A stretch of DNA of 64,000 nt, from the NCBI RefSeq assembly GCF_020447265.1, contig NZ_JAJADR010000012.1, positions 34,494 through 98,493 on the forward strand, written 5' to 3'. Both the position numbers and the translations under genes were made by a program. This DNA is from Hymenobacter lucidus. GTDB lineage: Bacteria; Bacteroidota; Bacteroidia; Cytophagales; Hymenobacteraceae. Each line of letters opens with the position of its first letter. The first letter of the stretch is position 1. A model generated the notes under the pieces. The model saw only the letters and a program-made list of their open reading frames with translations. It was not told the origin of the DNA and searched no databases. Shown here one piece after another: positions 44,226 through 52,948 of this stretch.

Positions 44226-44335
44226 TTTTTTTCGGGTTTGCAGGCCCGGCCGTACCCGTTTTTCGCTATCATGCGTTGAGTTAGGGTAGTTGGGCTACGG
44301 CACGCCCGCCCCCGTTTTTTTCCGCTCCCCTGCCG

Positions 44336-46114
44336 ATGCCCAAAACCCTGCTGCACCGTACGCTCAGCCCCCTGCTGCTCTGGCGCCTACGCCACGTCAA
44401 CGACCGGGTGTACCTGATTCTGGTGAGCGTGCTGGTGGGCGGCCTGGCGGGCCTGGCGGCGGTGGTGCTCAAAACATCGGTGCAGAAGGCCCAGGAGCTG
44501 CTCTACTCCTGGGTGCCGGAGCAGGACCGCGTATTCGCGCTGTTTCTCTACCCCATTATCGGTATCGGCCTCACGGTGCTTTTCACGCGGTTTGTGCTGA
44601 ATGGTACACTGAGCCGGGGTATCGGGCCCATCATCTACAACATTGCCCGGCAGGGCAGCATTGTGCCGCGTAGCAAGCTGTACTCGCAGCTCGTCACCGC
44701 CTTCCTAACCGTAACCTTCGGTGGCTCGGCCGGTCTGGAAGCCCCGATTTCTGTGACGGGTTCGGCTTTGGGCTCCAACCTGGGCCGCATTCTGCGGGTG
44801 GGGCGGCGCGAGCGGCGGCTGCTGGTAGGCTGCGGGGCGGCGGCAGGCGTGGCGGCCATTTTCAACAGTCCCATTGCCGGGGTGCTGTTTGCCGTGGAGG
44901 TGATTTTGTCGGAGCTGTCGGCCCCGTTTTTCATTCCGCTGCTCATTTCCTCGGCCACGGCCACGGTGGTGTCCAAATCGTTGTACGCGGGCCAGCCTTT
45001 CGTGCTTATCACCACCACCTGGCCGGTGCAGGCCATTCCGTTCTACATCGTGCTGGGACTGATGGCAGCGCTGCTGTCGGTGTACATGATTCGGGTGTAC
45101 TTCCTGGCCGACAAGTATTTCGAGCGCCAGAAAGGCACCTTCACCAAAGTGGCACTAGGCGGCTTGGCCCTGGGTGTGATGGTGTTTGTGTTTCCGCCGC
45201 TCTATGGTGAGGGCTACAACATCGTGCAGCTACTGCTGGGCGGGCAACCCGAGCGCCTCACCGACGGCTCCCTGTTTTCGGTGTACCGCGACGAAAACGT
45301 GTGGACGATTCTGCTCGTGGCCGCCGCCAGTATGCTGCTCAAGGTCTTTGCTACCTGCATTACGGTGGGCTCGGGCGGCAACGGCGGCATGTTCGGCTCC
45401 TCGCTGTTTGCCGGCGCGCTGGTGGGCTTCATCACCGCGCGCCTTATTAATCTGAGTGGCCTCTACCCTATTTCCGAGGTGCATTTCATTGTGCTGGGCA
45501 TGGCCGGTACGCTAGCCGGCGTCATTCACGCGCCGCTTACGGCCATCTTCCTGATTGCGGAGATTACCGGCGGCTACGCGCTGTTTGTGCCCCTGATGGT
45601 GGTGTGCTCCAGCTCCTACCTCATCACGCGCTACTTCGAGCCTTACTCGGTATATACCCGCAAGCTCGTGACGCGGGGCGTGTACATGCACGCCGACCGT
45701 GACCGGAGCCTGCTGGCCCAGCTCGACCCAATGTCGATGCTGAACACCGATTTCGTCACCGTTAGCCCCGACAGCACCCTGGGCGAGTTGGTCATGGTGT
45801 TTCGCCACGCCACGCGCAATTTGTTTCCCGTCGTCGATGCCGGGGGGCGGCTGGTGGGCATCGTGGCCCTCGATACGGTGCGCGACGCGCTATTCGACGA
45901 CGAACACTACACCACCACCCGGGTGCGCGACCTGATGACGCCGCCGCCGGCCGTCGTCAACCCCGACGATACGATGCTGGACATTTTGCGCTGTATGGAG
46001 CAGCTCAATGCCTGGGCCCTGCCCGTGGTCAGCAACGGCCGCTACGTGGGTTTCGTGCTGAAATCGGCCATTTTGGCCAGCTACCGCCGTCAGCTGCTGA
46101 AGGAGACGGAATGA
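44336..46114 (+). CDS. ClC-type chloride channel or exchanger with CBS pair
   Basis: A 592-aa membrane protein. Selectivity segments are SRGIGPII (corresponding to GSGIP), GSAGLEAPI (corresponding to GREGP, with the gating Glu kept) and GNGGMFGSSLFAGA. The C-terminal 140 residues form two CBS domains (DFVTVSPDSTLGELVMVFRH and VRDLMTPPPAVVNPDDT), which may sense adenine nucleotides. Keeping the gating Glu would allow Cl-/H+ exchange, but the proton Glu site was not checked. ATG 44336. A MITE-like element follows the stop. Confidence 0.93.
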   Translation: MPKTLLHRTLSPLLLWRLRHVNDRVYLILVSVLVGGLAGLAAVVLKTSVQKAQELLYSWVPEQDRVFALFLYPIIGIGLTVLFTRFVLNGTLSRGIGPIIYNIARQGSIVPRSKLYSQLVTAFLTVTFGGSAGLEAPISVTGSALGSNLGRILRVGRRERRLLVGCGAAAGVAAIFNSPIAGVLFAVEVILSELSAPFFIPLLISSATATVVSKSLYAGQPFVLITTTWPVQAIPFYIVLGLMAALLSVYMIRVYFLADKYFERQKGTFTKVALGGLALGVMVFVFPPLYGEGYNIVQLLLGGQPERLTDGSLFSVYRDENVWTILLVAAASMLLKVFATCITVGSGGNGGMFGSSLFAGALVGFITARLINLSGLYPISEVHFIVLGMAGTLAGVIHAPLTAIFLIAEITGGYALFVPLMVVCSSSYLITRYFEPYSVYTRKLVTRGVYMHADRDRSLLAQLDPMSMLNTDFVTVSPDSTLGELVMVFRHATRNLFPVVDAGGRLVGIVALDTVRDALFDDEHYTTTRVRDLMTPPPAVVNPDDTMLDILRCMEQLNAWALPVVSNGRYVGFVLKSAILASYRRQLLKETE

Positions 46115-46119
46115 AAGTT

Positions 46120-46402
46120 AATGTGCTCAGGTGCTAATATGAGCAATGTGGGGAATGTGAAAATGTGTCATTGCGAGGAGGCACGACGAAGCAATCCGTC
46201 CTCTGCGCAGGTAGTTACGCTCTTTTACCAGAAAGCCCTTTCCAGAACGTTCTGGAAAGGGCTTTTCACTGAAGGAAGCTGAGTACATTTCAGAGGACGG
46301 ATTAGCTTCGCTGTCCTTTGGGTGCCGCGCTTCGCTCGCAATGATACATTACCCACATTACCCACATTCCCCACATTGCTCATATTAGCACCTGAGCACA
46401 TT
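46120..46402. mobile_element. MITE-like palindromic element, copy A
   Basis: Perfect 40-bp terminal inverted repeats (46120-46159 and 46363-46402) lie just inside the two flanking stop codons. Inside are second-level arms that start TCATTGCGAGG (46168) and end with CTCGCAATGA (46344), each with GCAATCCGTCCTCT or its complement, and a 34-nt perfect palindrome at the centre (46232-46265, AAAGCCCTTTCCAGAACGTT). No ORF. It fills the gap between the ClC gene and the convergent antiporter gene and may serve as a terminator. Confidence 0.8.
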
Positions 46403-46406
46403 ACCC

Positions 46407-47594
46407 CTAGTATTCCCCGATTTCGGGCTCTTTACGGGCCAGTAGCAGACCTATCATCATCAGAATTCCGGTGAGCAGAATGACGACGAAGAGGATGTTT
46501 TCACTGACTTCGCCGATGAGGTGCTCGGGCGGAATGCTGTAAAAAAGCAGCACCGTTATCAGGCCCTTAGGGGCAATAAAGAGCTCCGGCACCAAATCGG
46601 TGCGGGCAATAAAGCGCAGGTACACGTAGCGGATGGCCATGAGCACGGCCACGATGAGCAGGCCCTGAAGCAGCAGCGCCACGCTCAATAGGCTGGCCAG
46701 GGTGATGGAGTAGCCGAAGAGCAGGAAAAAGAACGTGCGGATTAGGAAAGCCGACTCGGCCGTGATACTCTTGAGTTGGTGCAGCTCGCCGGCCAGCCGC
46801 TCGGGCCGGAACCAGCGCTTCAGCGGGCCTTTCAGAAACAGCTCGGCATTGTTCACGGCGAGGCCGAAGACCAGCACCAGCAGCAGCGAGGAGAGGTGCA
46901 GCTTTTTGGCGGCGCTGTACATCAGAATCAGAAAGGCAAAAATCAGGAAGAACTTGATGTGCAGCCGGATCCGGTCGAGCAGGAAAGCCAGGGCCGCCGT
47001 GCTCAGAATGGCCACGATGACAATGGCTACCACGTCGCGCGAGAAGGTGATGACCGACACGCCTTGGGCAAAATCGTCCTGGAGGGCAAAGTTGAAAAAC
47101 ATGATGCCCAGGATGTCGGAAAACGTGCTTTCGTAGATAATGAACTCCTGCTTTTCGCCCCACAGTCCGGCCACGCTCGGAATAGCAATGGCGCTGCTGA
47201 TGACGGCCAGTGGAATGGCATTGACCAGGCAGCTTTGCCAGGAGGTGCCCACGTAGGCATGCAGCAGAGCAGCAATGGCCACGGCCTGCACGATGAGCAT
47301 CAGGGCGGCGGCAAAGAACGAGCGGCGGATGAGCGGCGCTTTGTCGCGGCTGATTTTCAGATCCATAGCCCCTTCCAGCACAATCATAATCAGGCCGATG
47401 ATGCCGAAAATCTGCAGCACGACCGACGGAACGCGGAGGGCAAAATCGAAGTAGTCGGCGGCTTGGCGCAGGGCAATGCCGGTGAGCAGCAGCATCAGCA
47501 CCGAGGGCACCTTGGTGGCGCGGGCGGCCAGGTCGAACAGGTAGGAAAGAATGACGGCAATGCTCAGCCCGATGAGAATAGAATACGGCCCCAT
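46407..47594 (-). CDS. Cation/proton antiporter (Na+/H+ exchanger-like)
   Basis: A 395-aa protein of about 12 hydrophobic segments. LLTGIALRQAADYFDFALRVP, IGLIMIVLEGAMDLKI, AIPLAVISSAIAIPSVAGL and ESTFSDILGIMFFNFAL are typical of the CPA cation:proton antiporter superfamily, with ESTFSD near the ion-binding site. It probably moves Na+ or K+ against H+. There is no cytoplasmic regulatory domain. The ATG at 47594 (MGPYSILIGLS) starts with the first helix; the upstream in-frame residues are not native-like. Confidence 0.88.
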   Translation of the reverse strand: MGPYSILIGLSIAVILSYLFDLAARATKVPSVLMLLLTGIALRQAADYFDFALRVPSVVLQIFGIIGLIMIVLEGAMDLKISRDKAPLIRRSFFAAALMLIVQAVAIAALLHAYVGTSWQSCLVNAIPLAVISSAIAIPSVAGLWGEKQEFIIYESTFSDILGIMFFNFALQDDFAQGVSVITFSRDVVAIVIVAILSTAALAFLLDRIRLHIKFFLIFAFLILMYSAAKKLHLSSLLLVLVFGLAVNNAELFLKGPLKRWFRPERLAGELHQLKSITAESAFLIRTFFFLLFGYSITLASLLSVALLLQGLLIVAVLMAIRYVYLRFIARTDLVPELFIAPKGLITVLLFYSIPPEHLIGEVSENILFVVILLTGILMMIGLLLARKEPEIGEY

Positions 47595-47747
47595 ACACTT
47601 GAAAAAAGTCCAACGGATAGCTCGGCTATACGGGCCCAGTGCCTCCGCAGCCGACTTTTTCGGCGCCCTGCGGCCAGGCGCTGCCACCTAAACGGACTGT
47701 TGCCAACGCCCGGCGCCGTACCTTGTGCTCCGAATATTATCGAATCT

Positions 47748-48971
47748 ATGGCGTCTTTTATTGCCGTTATCGGGGGCGGCCCGGCGGGGCTGCTGGCGGC
47801 CCAGCGCCTAGCCGAGGCGGGCCACCAGGTCACCGTTTACGATGCCCAGCCCACGGTGGGGCGCAAGTTTCTGGTGGCCGGCCACGGCGGCTTCAACCTG
47901 ACCAACGCTGAGCCTCTGCCGGGCTTTGGGCTGCGCTACGCCGCCCGAAGCCCGGCGTTCAGCCGTTACCTGGCGCACTTCTCCCCCGCCGACCTGCGCC
48001 AGTGGCTCCAACAGCTGGGCATCGAAACCTTCGTGGGTACTAGCGGCCGGGTATTCCCAACCGACGCCCACAAACCGGCTCAGGTGCTGCGGGCCTGGCT
48101 GAATCGGCTGCAAAGCCTAGGGGTGCAGCTACAAACCCGCACCCGTTGGCTGGGTTTCGCGCCCAATAACGGCTTGCAGCTGCGCGACGAAGCCACCGGC
48201 CAGGAATCTATTATTCACCCAACGGCTACGGTGCTGGCTTTGGGCGGGGCCAGCTGGGCTAAAACCGGCTCCGACGGCCAGTGGACCACGGCGCTGACGC
48301 AGGTTGGGGTGCAGTGTGTGCCGTTTGCGCCTTCCAACTGCGGAGCGGAAGTGGCGTGGTCGGCTTTTTTCCGGGAGAAAGTGGGCCGGACTCCGCTCAA
48401 GAACATTGCCCTCACCTGCCAGGGCCACACCGTGCGCGGCGAGCTGCTGCTGACCGACTACGGCCTGGAAGGCACGCCGGTGTACGCCCTCACGCCCCAG
48501 TTGCGGACTGCTTTGCAGCTTGAATTGCCGGCTCCGCTGTATTTGAACCTGAAACCCGACCTCTCCGCCGACCAGCTTTTGCAGAAGCTCCGCACGCCCC
48601 GCAATGGCAAGTCGTTGGCGGTATACCTGGAAAAAACGCTGCGCCTGGGCCCACCCGTGCCCACGCTGCTGCGGGAACTGGCCCCCACCGAAGCTGGCAA
48701 CTCCCCGGAAACCCTGGCCGCCCTGCTCCAGCAACTCCCGATTCCGGTGACCGGGCTGCGGCCGCTGGACGAGGCCATTTCTACCGCCGGCGGTGTGGCC
48801 TGGGAAGAGGCAGATGAGCAGCTGATGCTCAAGCGGCGGCCGGGCGTGTTTGTGGCCGGCGAAATGCTGGACTGGGAAGCACCCACAGGCGGCTACCTGC
48901 TGCAGGGCTGCCTGAGCACCGGCGCCTGGGTGGCGCGGGGCGTGCAGCAATGGCTGGCCGCCGAAAAGTAA
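47748..48971 (+). CDS. BaiN-like flavoprotein, TIGR03862 type
   Basis: A 407-aa FAD protein: IAVIGGGPAGLLAAQRLAE opens the Rossmann fold and VGRKFLVAGHGGFNLTNAE is the variant of the HI0933 motif used by the TIGR03862 group (GHGGFN instead of GGGRCN). GEMLDWEAPTGGYLLQG closes the FAD site. Function unknown; oxidoreductase activity is expected. The ATG at 47748 is the family start, while the open frame that reaches back to 46776 is antisense to the antiporter gene and is not coding. Paralogue of 24144-25367. Confidence 0.9.
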   Translation: MASFIAVIGGGPAGLLAAQRLAEAGHQVTVYDAQPTVGRKFLVAGHGGFNLTNAEPLPGFGLRYAARSPAFSRYLAHFSPADLRQWLQQLGIETFVGTSGRVFPTDAHKPAQVLRAWLNRLQSLGVQLQTRTRWLGFAPNNGLQLRDEATGQESIIHPTATVLALGGASWAKTGSDGQWTTALTQVGVQCVPFAPSNCGAEVAWSAFFREKVGRTPLKNIALTCQGHTVRGELLLTDYGLEGTPVYALTPQLRTALQLELPAPLYLNLKPDLSADQLLQKLRTPRNGKSLAVYLEKTLRLGPPVPTLLRELAPTEAGNSPETLAALLQQLPIPVTGLRPLDEAISTAGGVAWEEADEQLMLKRRPGVFVAGEMLDWEAPTGGYLLQGCLSTGAWVARGVQQWLAAEK

Positions 48972-48993
48972 TTCTGCCGCTTCTGCTGGCTGG

Positions 48994-49260
48994 CTATTCC
49001 TCCCCGCCGATGGGCACTTCCCGGTCTTTGGCTTCGGCGGCGGCCAGAATGGCTTTGGCCTCGGCCAGCAGCTGCTCGCCCCGGTTCATTTCCTTGCGGT
49101 AGAGCAGAGCAAACAGGATGAAAAACGACAAAATGGGCAGCACGCACCCCAGCCCAAACCACAGCCAGAACGAGCGGCCGTAGCTGTAAGCGCAGTATCC
49201 GGTGGTGAAGGGCAGGAAGGACAGCGCGCAGAAAAAAGCCAGTAGAATATCAATAAACAT
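48994..49260 (-). CDS. Small membrane protein, 88 aa
   Basis: Two hydrophobic segments (1-20 and 32-54) and a charged helical tail rich in Ala, Glu and Lys (RGEQLLAEAKAILAAAEAKD). Looks like a small inner-membrane protein of unknown function. Converges on the BaiN-like gene with 22 nt between stops. Alternative readings with more cover are not better. Confidence 0.7.
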   Translation of the reverse strand: MFIDILLAFFCALSFLPFTTGYCAYSYGRSFWLWFGLGCVLPILSFFILFALLYRKEMNRGEQLLAEAKAILAAAEAKDREVPIGGEE

Positions 49261-49510
49261 AACGGAAACCGTTAGGCGCTGACAGTGGTGAGCACAAGCG
49301 TACTGGTCTTTCTAAGGTACGCTTCTACGGAACCAATGGCAAGCAGAATCGGGGCTTTTTGCGCCGCTTTTCGGGCTATTTTTCCAGCGCTACAGGGCCG
49401 TAGCGGCAGGCCGGCCGTAATCTTACCAGCCCCGGCTACCACCTTCTGCGGCGTTTTCCCGTACCTTCCGCAGTACGCCCTTTCCTCTCGCCCGTTTGCC
49501 CCGCCCCTCG

Positions 49511-50968
49511 ATGTCCATGTGGGACCACCAAAGCCTATTCCGTGTCACGGCCCAACTCTTTGCCGATGGCATTTTTAACCTGCTCGACCGTAACCTCAAG
49601 CCCGAAGTTTTTCTGCTCGGCCTGGCCTCCGCCCGCGAAACGGACGAGCCCCAGGCCGTCGTCATTGAGCCCGCCAACCACCGCTACTCGCCCGCCGACT
49701 TCTCGGAGGTGAAAGCCCACGCTGCTGCTCTTGAGCCCGACGGCCCGCGCGACAATGTGTATCACCTTTACTCCACCGACCAGGACCGCTACGAAAAGCT
49801 GCGCTGGTACGACCTGATGCGCCGCTCCACACTGCAGCTGCTCACCGACCTGACCGAGCAGCGCGGCGAAGACCGGATCAGCTTTTGCTCCCTGCCCGTG
49901 AGCTTGCACGGCTACCTAGTCGTTATTGTGCTGCAGCTTTCCAGCGACGCCTATCATAGCTATTACTCGCTGCCAGTGCAGCAGCGCGGCACCCGCTCCC
50001 CGTCGCTGCTGAACGCGGCCGTATACGAGTTTTTGCAGGACTGCTCCCGGGCCCTGCGCGAAACTGAAACTGACGAGGACCGCCCCGTGCTCGACCGGGA
50101 CTACAACGAGGTGCTGCGCGCCGCCGGCCGCCGCTTTATGCTGCGCGCCGCCGCCGGCACCCACGGCCTCTACGATGCCTGCAACGGTGTGGCCGCCCTG
50201 CGCCACGAGGGCGACGAAGGCGTGGGCACGATGCTGGTAGCCCGCCGCCACCACCCGGCCGTAGTACCCGTGCTGACGCTGGAAACCCCCATTCCGCTGC
50301 GCGACCACCGCTCGATCCGGAAGCTGCTGGAGCTGAGCGAGGGCCGCACGTCGCTCATTACCGATGCCTCCGACGTGTTTGGACTGGGCCACGTGGTAGA
50401 ACCCAGCGACCCTCACTTCGAGCCGCTGTTTACGGTGCATTTCACCAAGCACTACAGCTGGGAGCTGAGCCACAACGACCACGTAATGATGAAAGTGGTG
50501 TCGAATACGCCGCGCCTGCCCCAGGGCCGCGTCGATGCCGAAAACTTCGCCCGGGCCGTGCAGCGCACCTTTCCCCATACCGATGAGCCCGGCATTGCCT
50601 ACCTCTGGGAGCTGACCCAAAAGGCGACCAAGCAAACCAACGGCACCATTCTGGTTATTTCGGAGGGCGCGTCGCAGGAGGCGGTGCGCCTCACCCGGCA
50701 GTGCTTCCGCGTCACGCCCCGCATCATGACGCCCTCGGTGCTGCGCCTGGTTACCAACATCGACGGGGCGGTGTTCATCGACCCGACCGGCGTGTGCTAC
50801 GCCATCGGGGCCATTCTCGACGGGTTGGCCACCGAAAAAGGCGACTCCTCGCGCGGCTCCCGCTACAACTCGGCCGTGCGTTACGTGGAAAGCAGCCGCT
50901 ACGCTTGTTTAGCCATCGTCGTGAGTGAAGATGGCCTGATTGATTTGCTGCCGCCGCTGAAACGATAG
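49511..50968 (+). CDS. DisA_N-like (DAC-like) protein with N-terminal sensor region
   Basis: A 485-aa protein of two parts. The N-terminal 280 residues contain no motif I can name but match my memory of DACNx-type sensor domains. The C-terminal 130 residues resemble the diadenylate cyclase (DAC) domain: DGAVFID begins at 418 (DGA motif), and the usual RHR motif position holds RYN (451-453, in RGSRYNSAV). Classical DAC makes cyclic di-AMP from ATP; whether this variant is active or makes another nucleotide is open. No signal peptide or membrane segment. ATG 49511 is preferred to TTG 49496. It is followed by a MITE-like element. Confidence 0.8.
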   Translation: MSMWDHQSLFRVTAQLFADGIFNLLDRNLKPEVFLLGLASARETDEPQAVVIEPANHRYSPADFSEVKAHAAALEPDGPRDNVYHLYSTDQDRYEKLRWYDLMRRSTLQLLTDLTEQRGEDRISFCSLPVSLHGYLVVIVLQLSSDAYHSYYSLPVQQRGTRSPSLLNAAVYEFLQDCSRALRETETDEDRPVLDRDYNEVLRAAGRRFMLRAAAGTHGLYDACNGVAALRHEGDEGVGTMLVARRHHPAVVPVLTLETPIPLRDHRSIRKLLELSEGRTSLITDASDVFGLGHVVEPSDPHFEPLFTVHFTKHYSWELSHNDHVMMKVVSNTPRLPQGRVDAENFARAVQRTFPHTDEPGIAYLWELTQKATKQTNGTILVISEGASQEAVRLTRQCFRVTPRIMTPSVLRLVTNIDGAVFIDPTGVCYAIGAILDGLATEKGDSSRGSRYNSAVRYVESSRYACLAIVVSEDGLIDLLPPLKR

Positions 50969-50977
50969 GGTTTCTTA

Positions 50978-51168
50978 AATGTGAGCAATGCGTCATTGCG
51001 AGGCCAAAGGCCGTGGCAATCCGTCCTCTCAAATGTAGAAAGCTCTCTAAACTGAAAAGCCCTTTCCCGTAACAACGAGAAAGGGCTTTCTGGTAAAAGG
51101 ACGGGGCGTACTACGCAGAGGACGGATGGCTTCGTCGTGCCTCCTCGCAATGACACGTTGCGCATTAG
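50978..51168. mobile_element. MITE-like palindromic element, copy B
   Basis: Related to copy A in the opposite orientation. The core 50993-51153 is bounded by TCATTGCGAGG and CCTCGCAATGA. Second-level arms share CAATCCGTCCTCT / AGAGGACGGAT, the centre has AAAGCCCTTTC (51056-51066) paired with GAAAGGGCTTT (51079-51089), and the stretch TTTTACCAGAAAGCCCTTTC found on the complement also occurs in copy A. Outer words (CGCATT, AGCACAT) are imperfect. No ORF. Confidence 0.75.
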
Positions 51169-51206
51169 CACATCAGCACATTGCCCACATTCACCACATC
51201 AAATCA

Positions 51207-52196
51207 TCATCCATTCACGCTGCGCATCATCTGCTCGGGGTAGCGCAGGCCGGCAGCGGCACCTTTTGGGGCAATATCATCGAGTTGGGCCAGCTCGTCG
51301 GGGCTGAGCTGCACTTGGAGCGCCCCCAGATTTTCTTCCAGGTACGATACCCGCTTGGTGCCTGGAATCGGAACGATATCCTCGCCCTGGGCCAGCACCC
51401 AGGCCAGGGCCAGCTGGCTGGCGGTGCAGTCTTTTTGGGCCGCCAGGTCTTTGATGCGGGCTACCAGATCCAGATTTTTCTGGAAATTCTCGCCCTGAAA
51501 CCGGGGCGTGTGGCGGCGGTAGTCGTCCTGGTCCAAGTCTTCGAACTGCTGAATCTGGCCGGTGAGAAAGCCGCGGCCCAGCGGGCTGTAGGGCACAAAG
51601 CCGATGCCTAGCTCCCGGCAGGTTTGCAGCACGCCGTCTTCCGGCTCCCGGCTCCAGAGCGAATACTCGGTTTGCAGGGCCGCAATGGGATGCACGGCAT
51701 TGGCGCGGCGCACCGTATCGGCGGCGGCTTCCGAAAGGCCCAGGTGGCGCACTTTGCCGGCCTGCACCAGCTCGGCCATAGCACCCACGGTTTCCTCAAT
51801 TGGCGTGTTGGGGTCGACGCGGTGCTGGTAGTAAAGGTCGATGTAGTCGGTGCCGAGGCGCTTGAGGCTCGCGTCGCAGGCCTGGCGCACGTACTCAGGG
51901 CGGCCATTTACGCCGCGCTTGGCGGGGTCGTTCGGGTCGCGCTGAATGCCGAACTTGGTGGCAATAACCACCTGCTGCCGCCGACCTTGGAAGGCCCGGC
52001 CCACCAGCTCCTCGTTCAGATACGGGCCATACATATCGGCCGTGTCGAAGAAGGTGATGCCCAGCTCCTGGGCGCGGTGTAGGGTGCGGGTGCTTTCGGC
52101 ATCGTCGCGCTGGCCGTAGAAGTCGGACATGCCCATGCAGCCGAGGCCCAGGGCCGATACGCGCAGGCCGTTGCGGCCCAAAATTCGAGTTTCCAT
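51207..52196 (-). CDS. Aldo/keto reductase
   Basis: A 329-aa NADPH-dependent enzyme with a TIM-barrel fold. The catalytic tetrad fits Asp51 and Tyr56 (DTADMYG), Lys81 (ATKFG) and His125 (LYYQHRVD). Its closest relatives in memory are YajO-type and AKR11/13-like bacterial reductases of aldehydes and ketones, with no certain natural substrate. ATG 52196. It ends just after the MITE-like element. Confidence 0.93.
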   Translation of the reverse strand: METRILGRNGLRVSALGLGCMGMSDFYGQRDDAESTRTLHRAQELGITFFDTADMYGPYLNEELVGRAFQGRRQQVVIATKFGIQRDPNDPAKRGVNGRPEYVRQACDASLKRLGTDYIDLYYQHRVDPNTPIEETVGAMAELVQAGKVRHLGLSEAAADTVRRANAVHPIAALQTEYSLWSREPEDGVLQTCRELGIGFVPYSPLGRGFLTGQIQQFEDLDQDDYRRHTPRFQGENFQKNLDLVARIKDLAAQKDCTASQLALAWVLAQGEDIVPIPGTKRVSYLEENLGALQVQLSPDELAQLDDIAPKGAAAGLRYPEQMMRSVNG

Positions 52197-52331
52197 AGTG
52201 TGTGGTTGGTGGTGAACGAGAAAGAATGCGGCTGTATAACCGCCGAACAGCCCGCCGGGTTGGCCGCCCCGCTAAAACGGAGTTCGTCCTTTTACGGCGC
52301 AACGCGTTAAAGGCAGAAAAAACCTGTTCCA

Positions 52332-52850
52332 ATGGCTCTCCCAACTCGCACTGATATTTCCCCCGGCTCCACTCCCACCTTCGACCAGGATGAGCGGCTG
52401 CGCTGGGTAGAGCGCGTGGCCCGGCTTATGGATAGCCAGTTTCGCCTGCCCGGCACCTCCTTCCGCTTCGGCCTCGACCCGGTGCTGGGCCTGCTGCCCG
52501 TCGTCGGCGACCTGTCGACTTTCGCTGTATCGGGAGCCTTGCTGATGACCATGATGCGGCACGGCGCCAGCGGCGCGGTAGTGGTGCGCATGATGCTCAA
52601 TATCCTGCTCGACACCATCGTAGGAGCCATTCCGGTGCTGGGCAACATCTTCGACTTCGCCTACAAAAGTAATGAGCGCAACGTGGCGCTGCTGCGCCGG
52701 CACTATGCCGAGGGCCGGCACACGGGCAGCGGCCGGGGCCTGCTTACGGTGGTACTCATCGGCTTCCTCATTTTCTTGGGCTTGCTGCTCTGGGGCCTGT
52801 GGAGCCTCACGGTGTGGCTCTGGCAGTACGGCGACCAGCATTGGTGGTAA
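52332..52850 (+). CDS. DUF4112 membrane protein
   Basis: A 172-aa protein with the DUF4112 core (RLMDSQFRLPGTSFRFGLDP, VLGLLPVVGDLSTFAVSGALL, VGAIPVLGNIFDFAYKSN) followed by a hydrophobic C-terminal helix (GLLTVVLIGFLIFLGLLLWG). It has the usual two amphipathic Pro-containing motifs thought to insert into membranes. Function unknown. It diverges from the aldo/keto reductase gene. Confidence 0.87.
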   Translation: MALPTRTDISPGSTPTFDQDERLRWVERVARLMDSQFRLPGTSFRFGLDPVLGLLPVVGDLSTFAVSGALLMTMMRHGASGAVVVRMMLNILLDTIVGAIPVLGNIFDFAYKSNERNVALLRRHYAEGRHTGSGRGLLTVVLIGFLIFLGLLLWGLWSLTVWLWQYGDQHWW

Positions 52851-52948
52851 AGTGGAATTCTGTTGCCAAACCAGGCGCGGAAATCCAGCAGTAAGACACT
52901 CAATCATAGCTATTTCAGCCTGACATCCCCTTTAACTAAACGACTCCT

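Noticed and set aside
46776..47747. Open frame upstream of the second BaiN gene, giving an apparent 731-aa protein
   Set aside because: This part is antisense to the antiporter gene and resembles shadow coding. The FAD motif starts right after ATG 47748.
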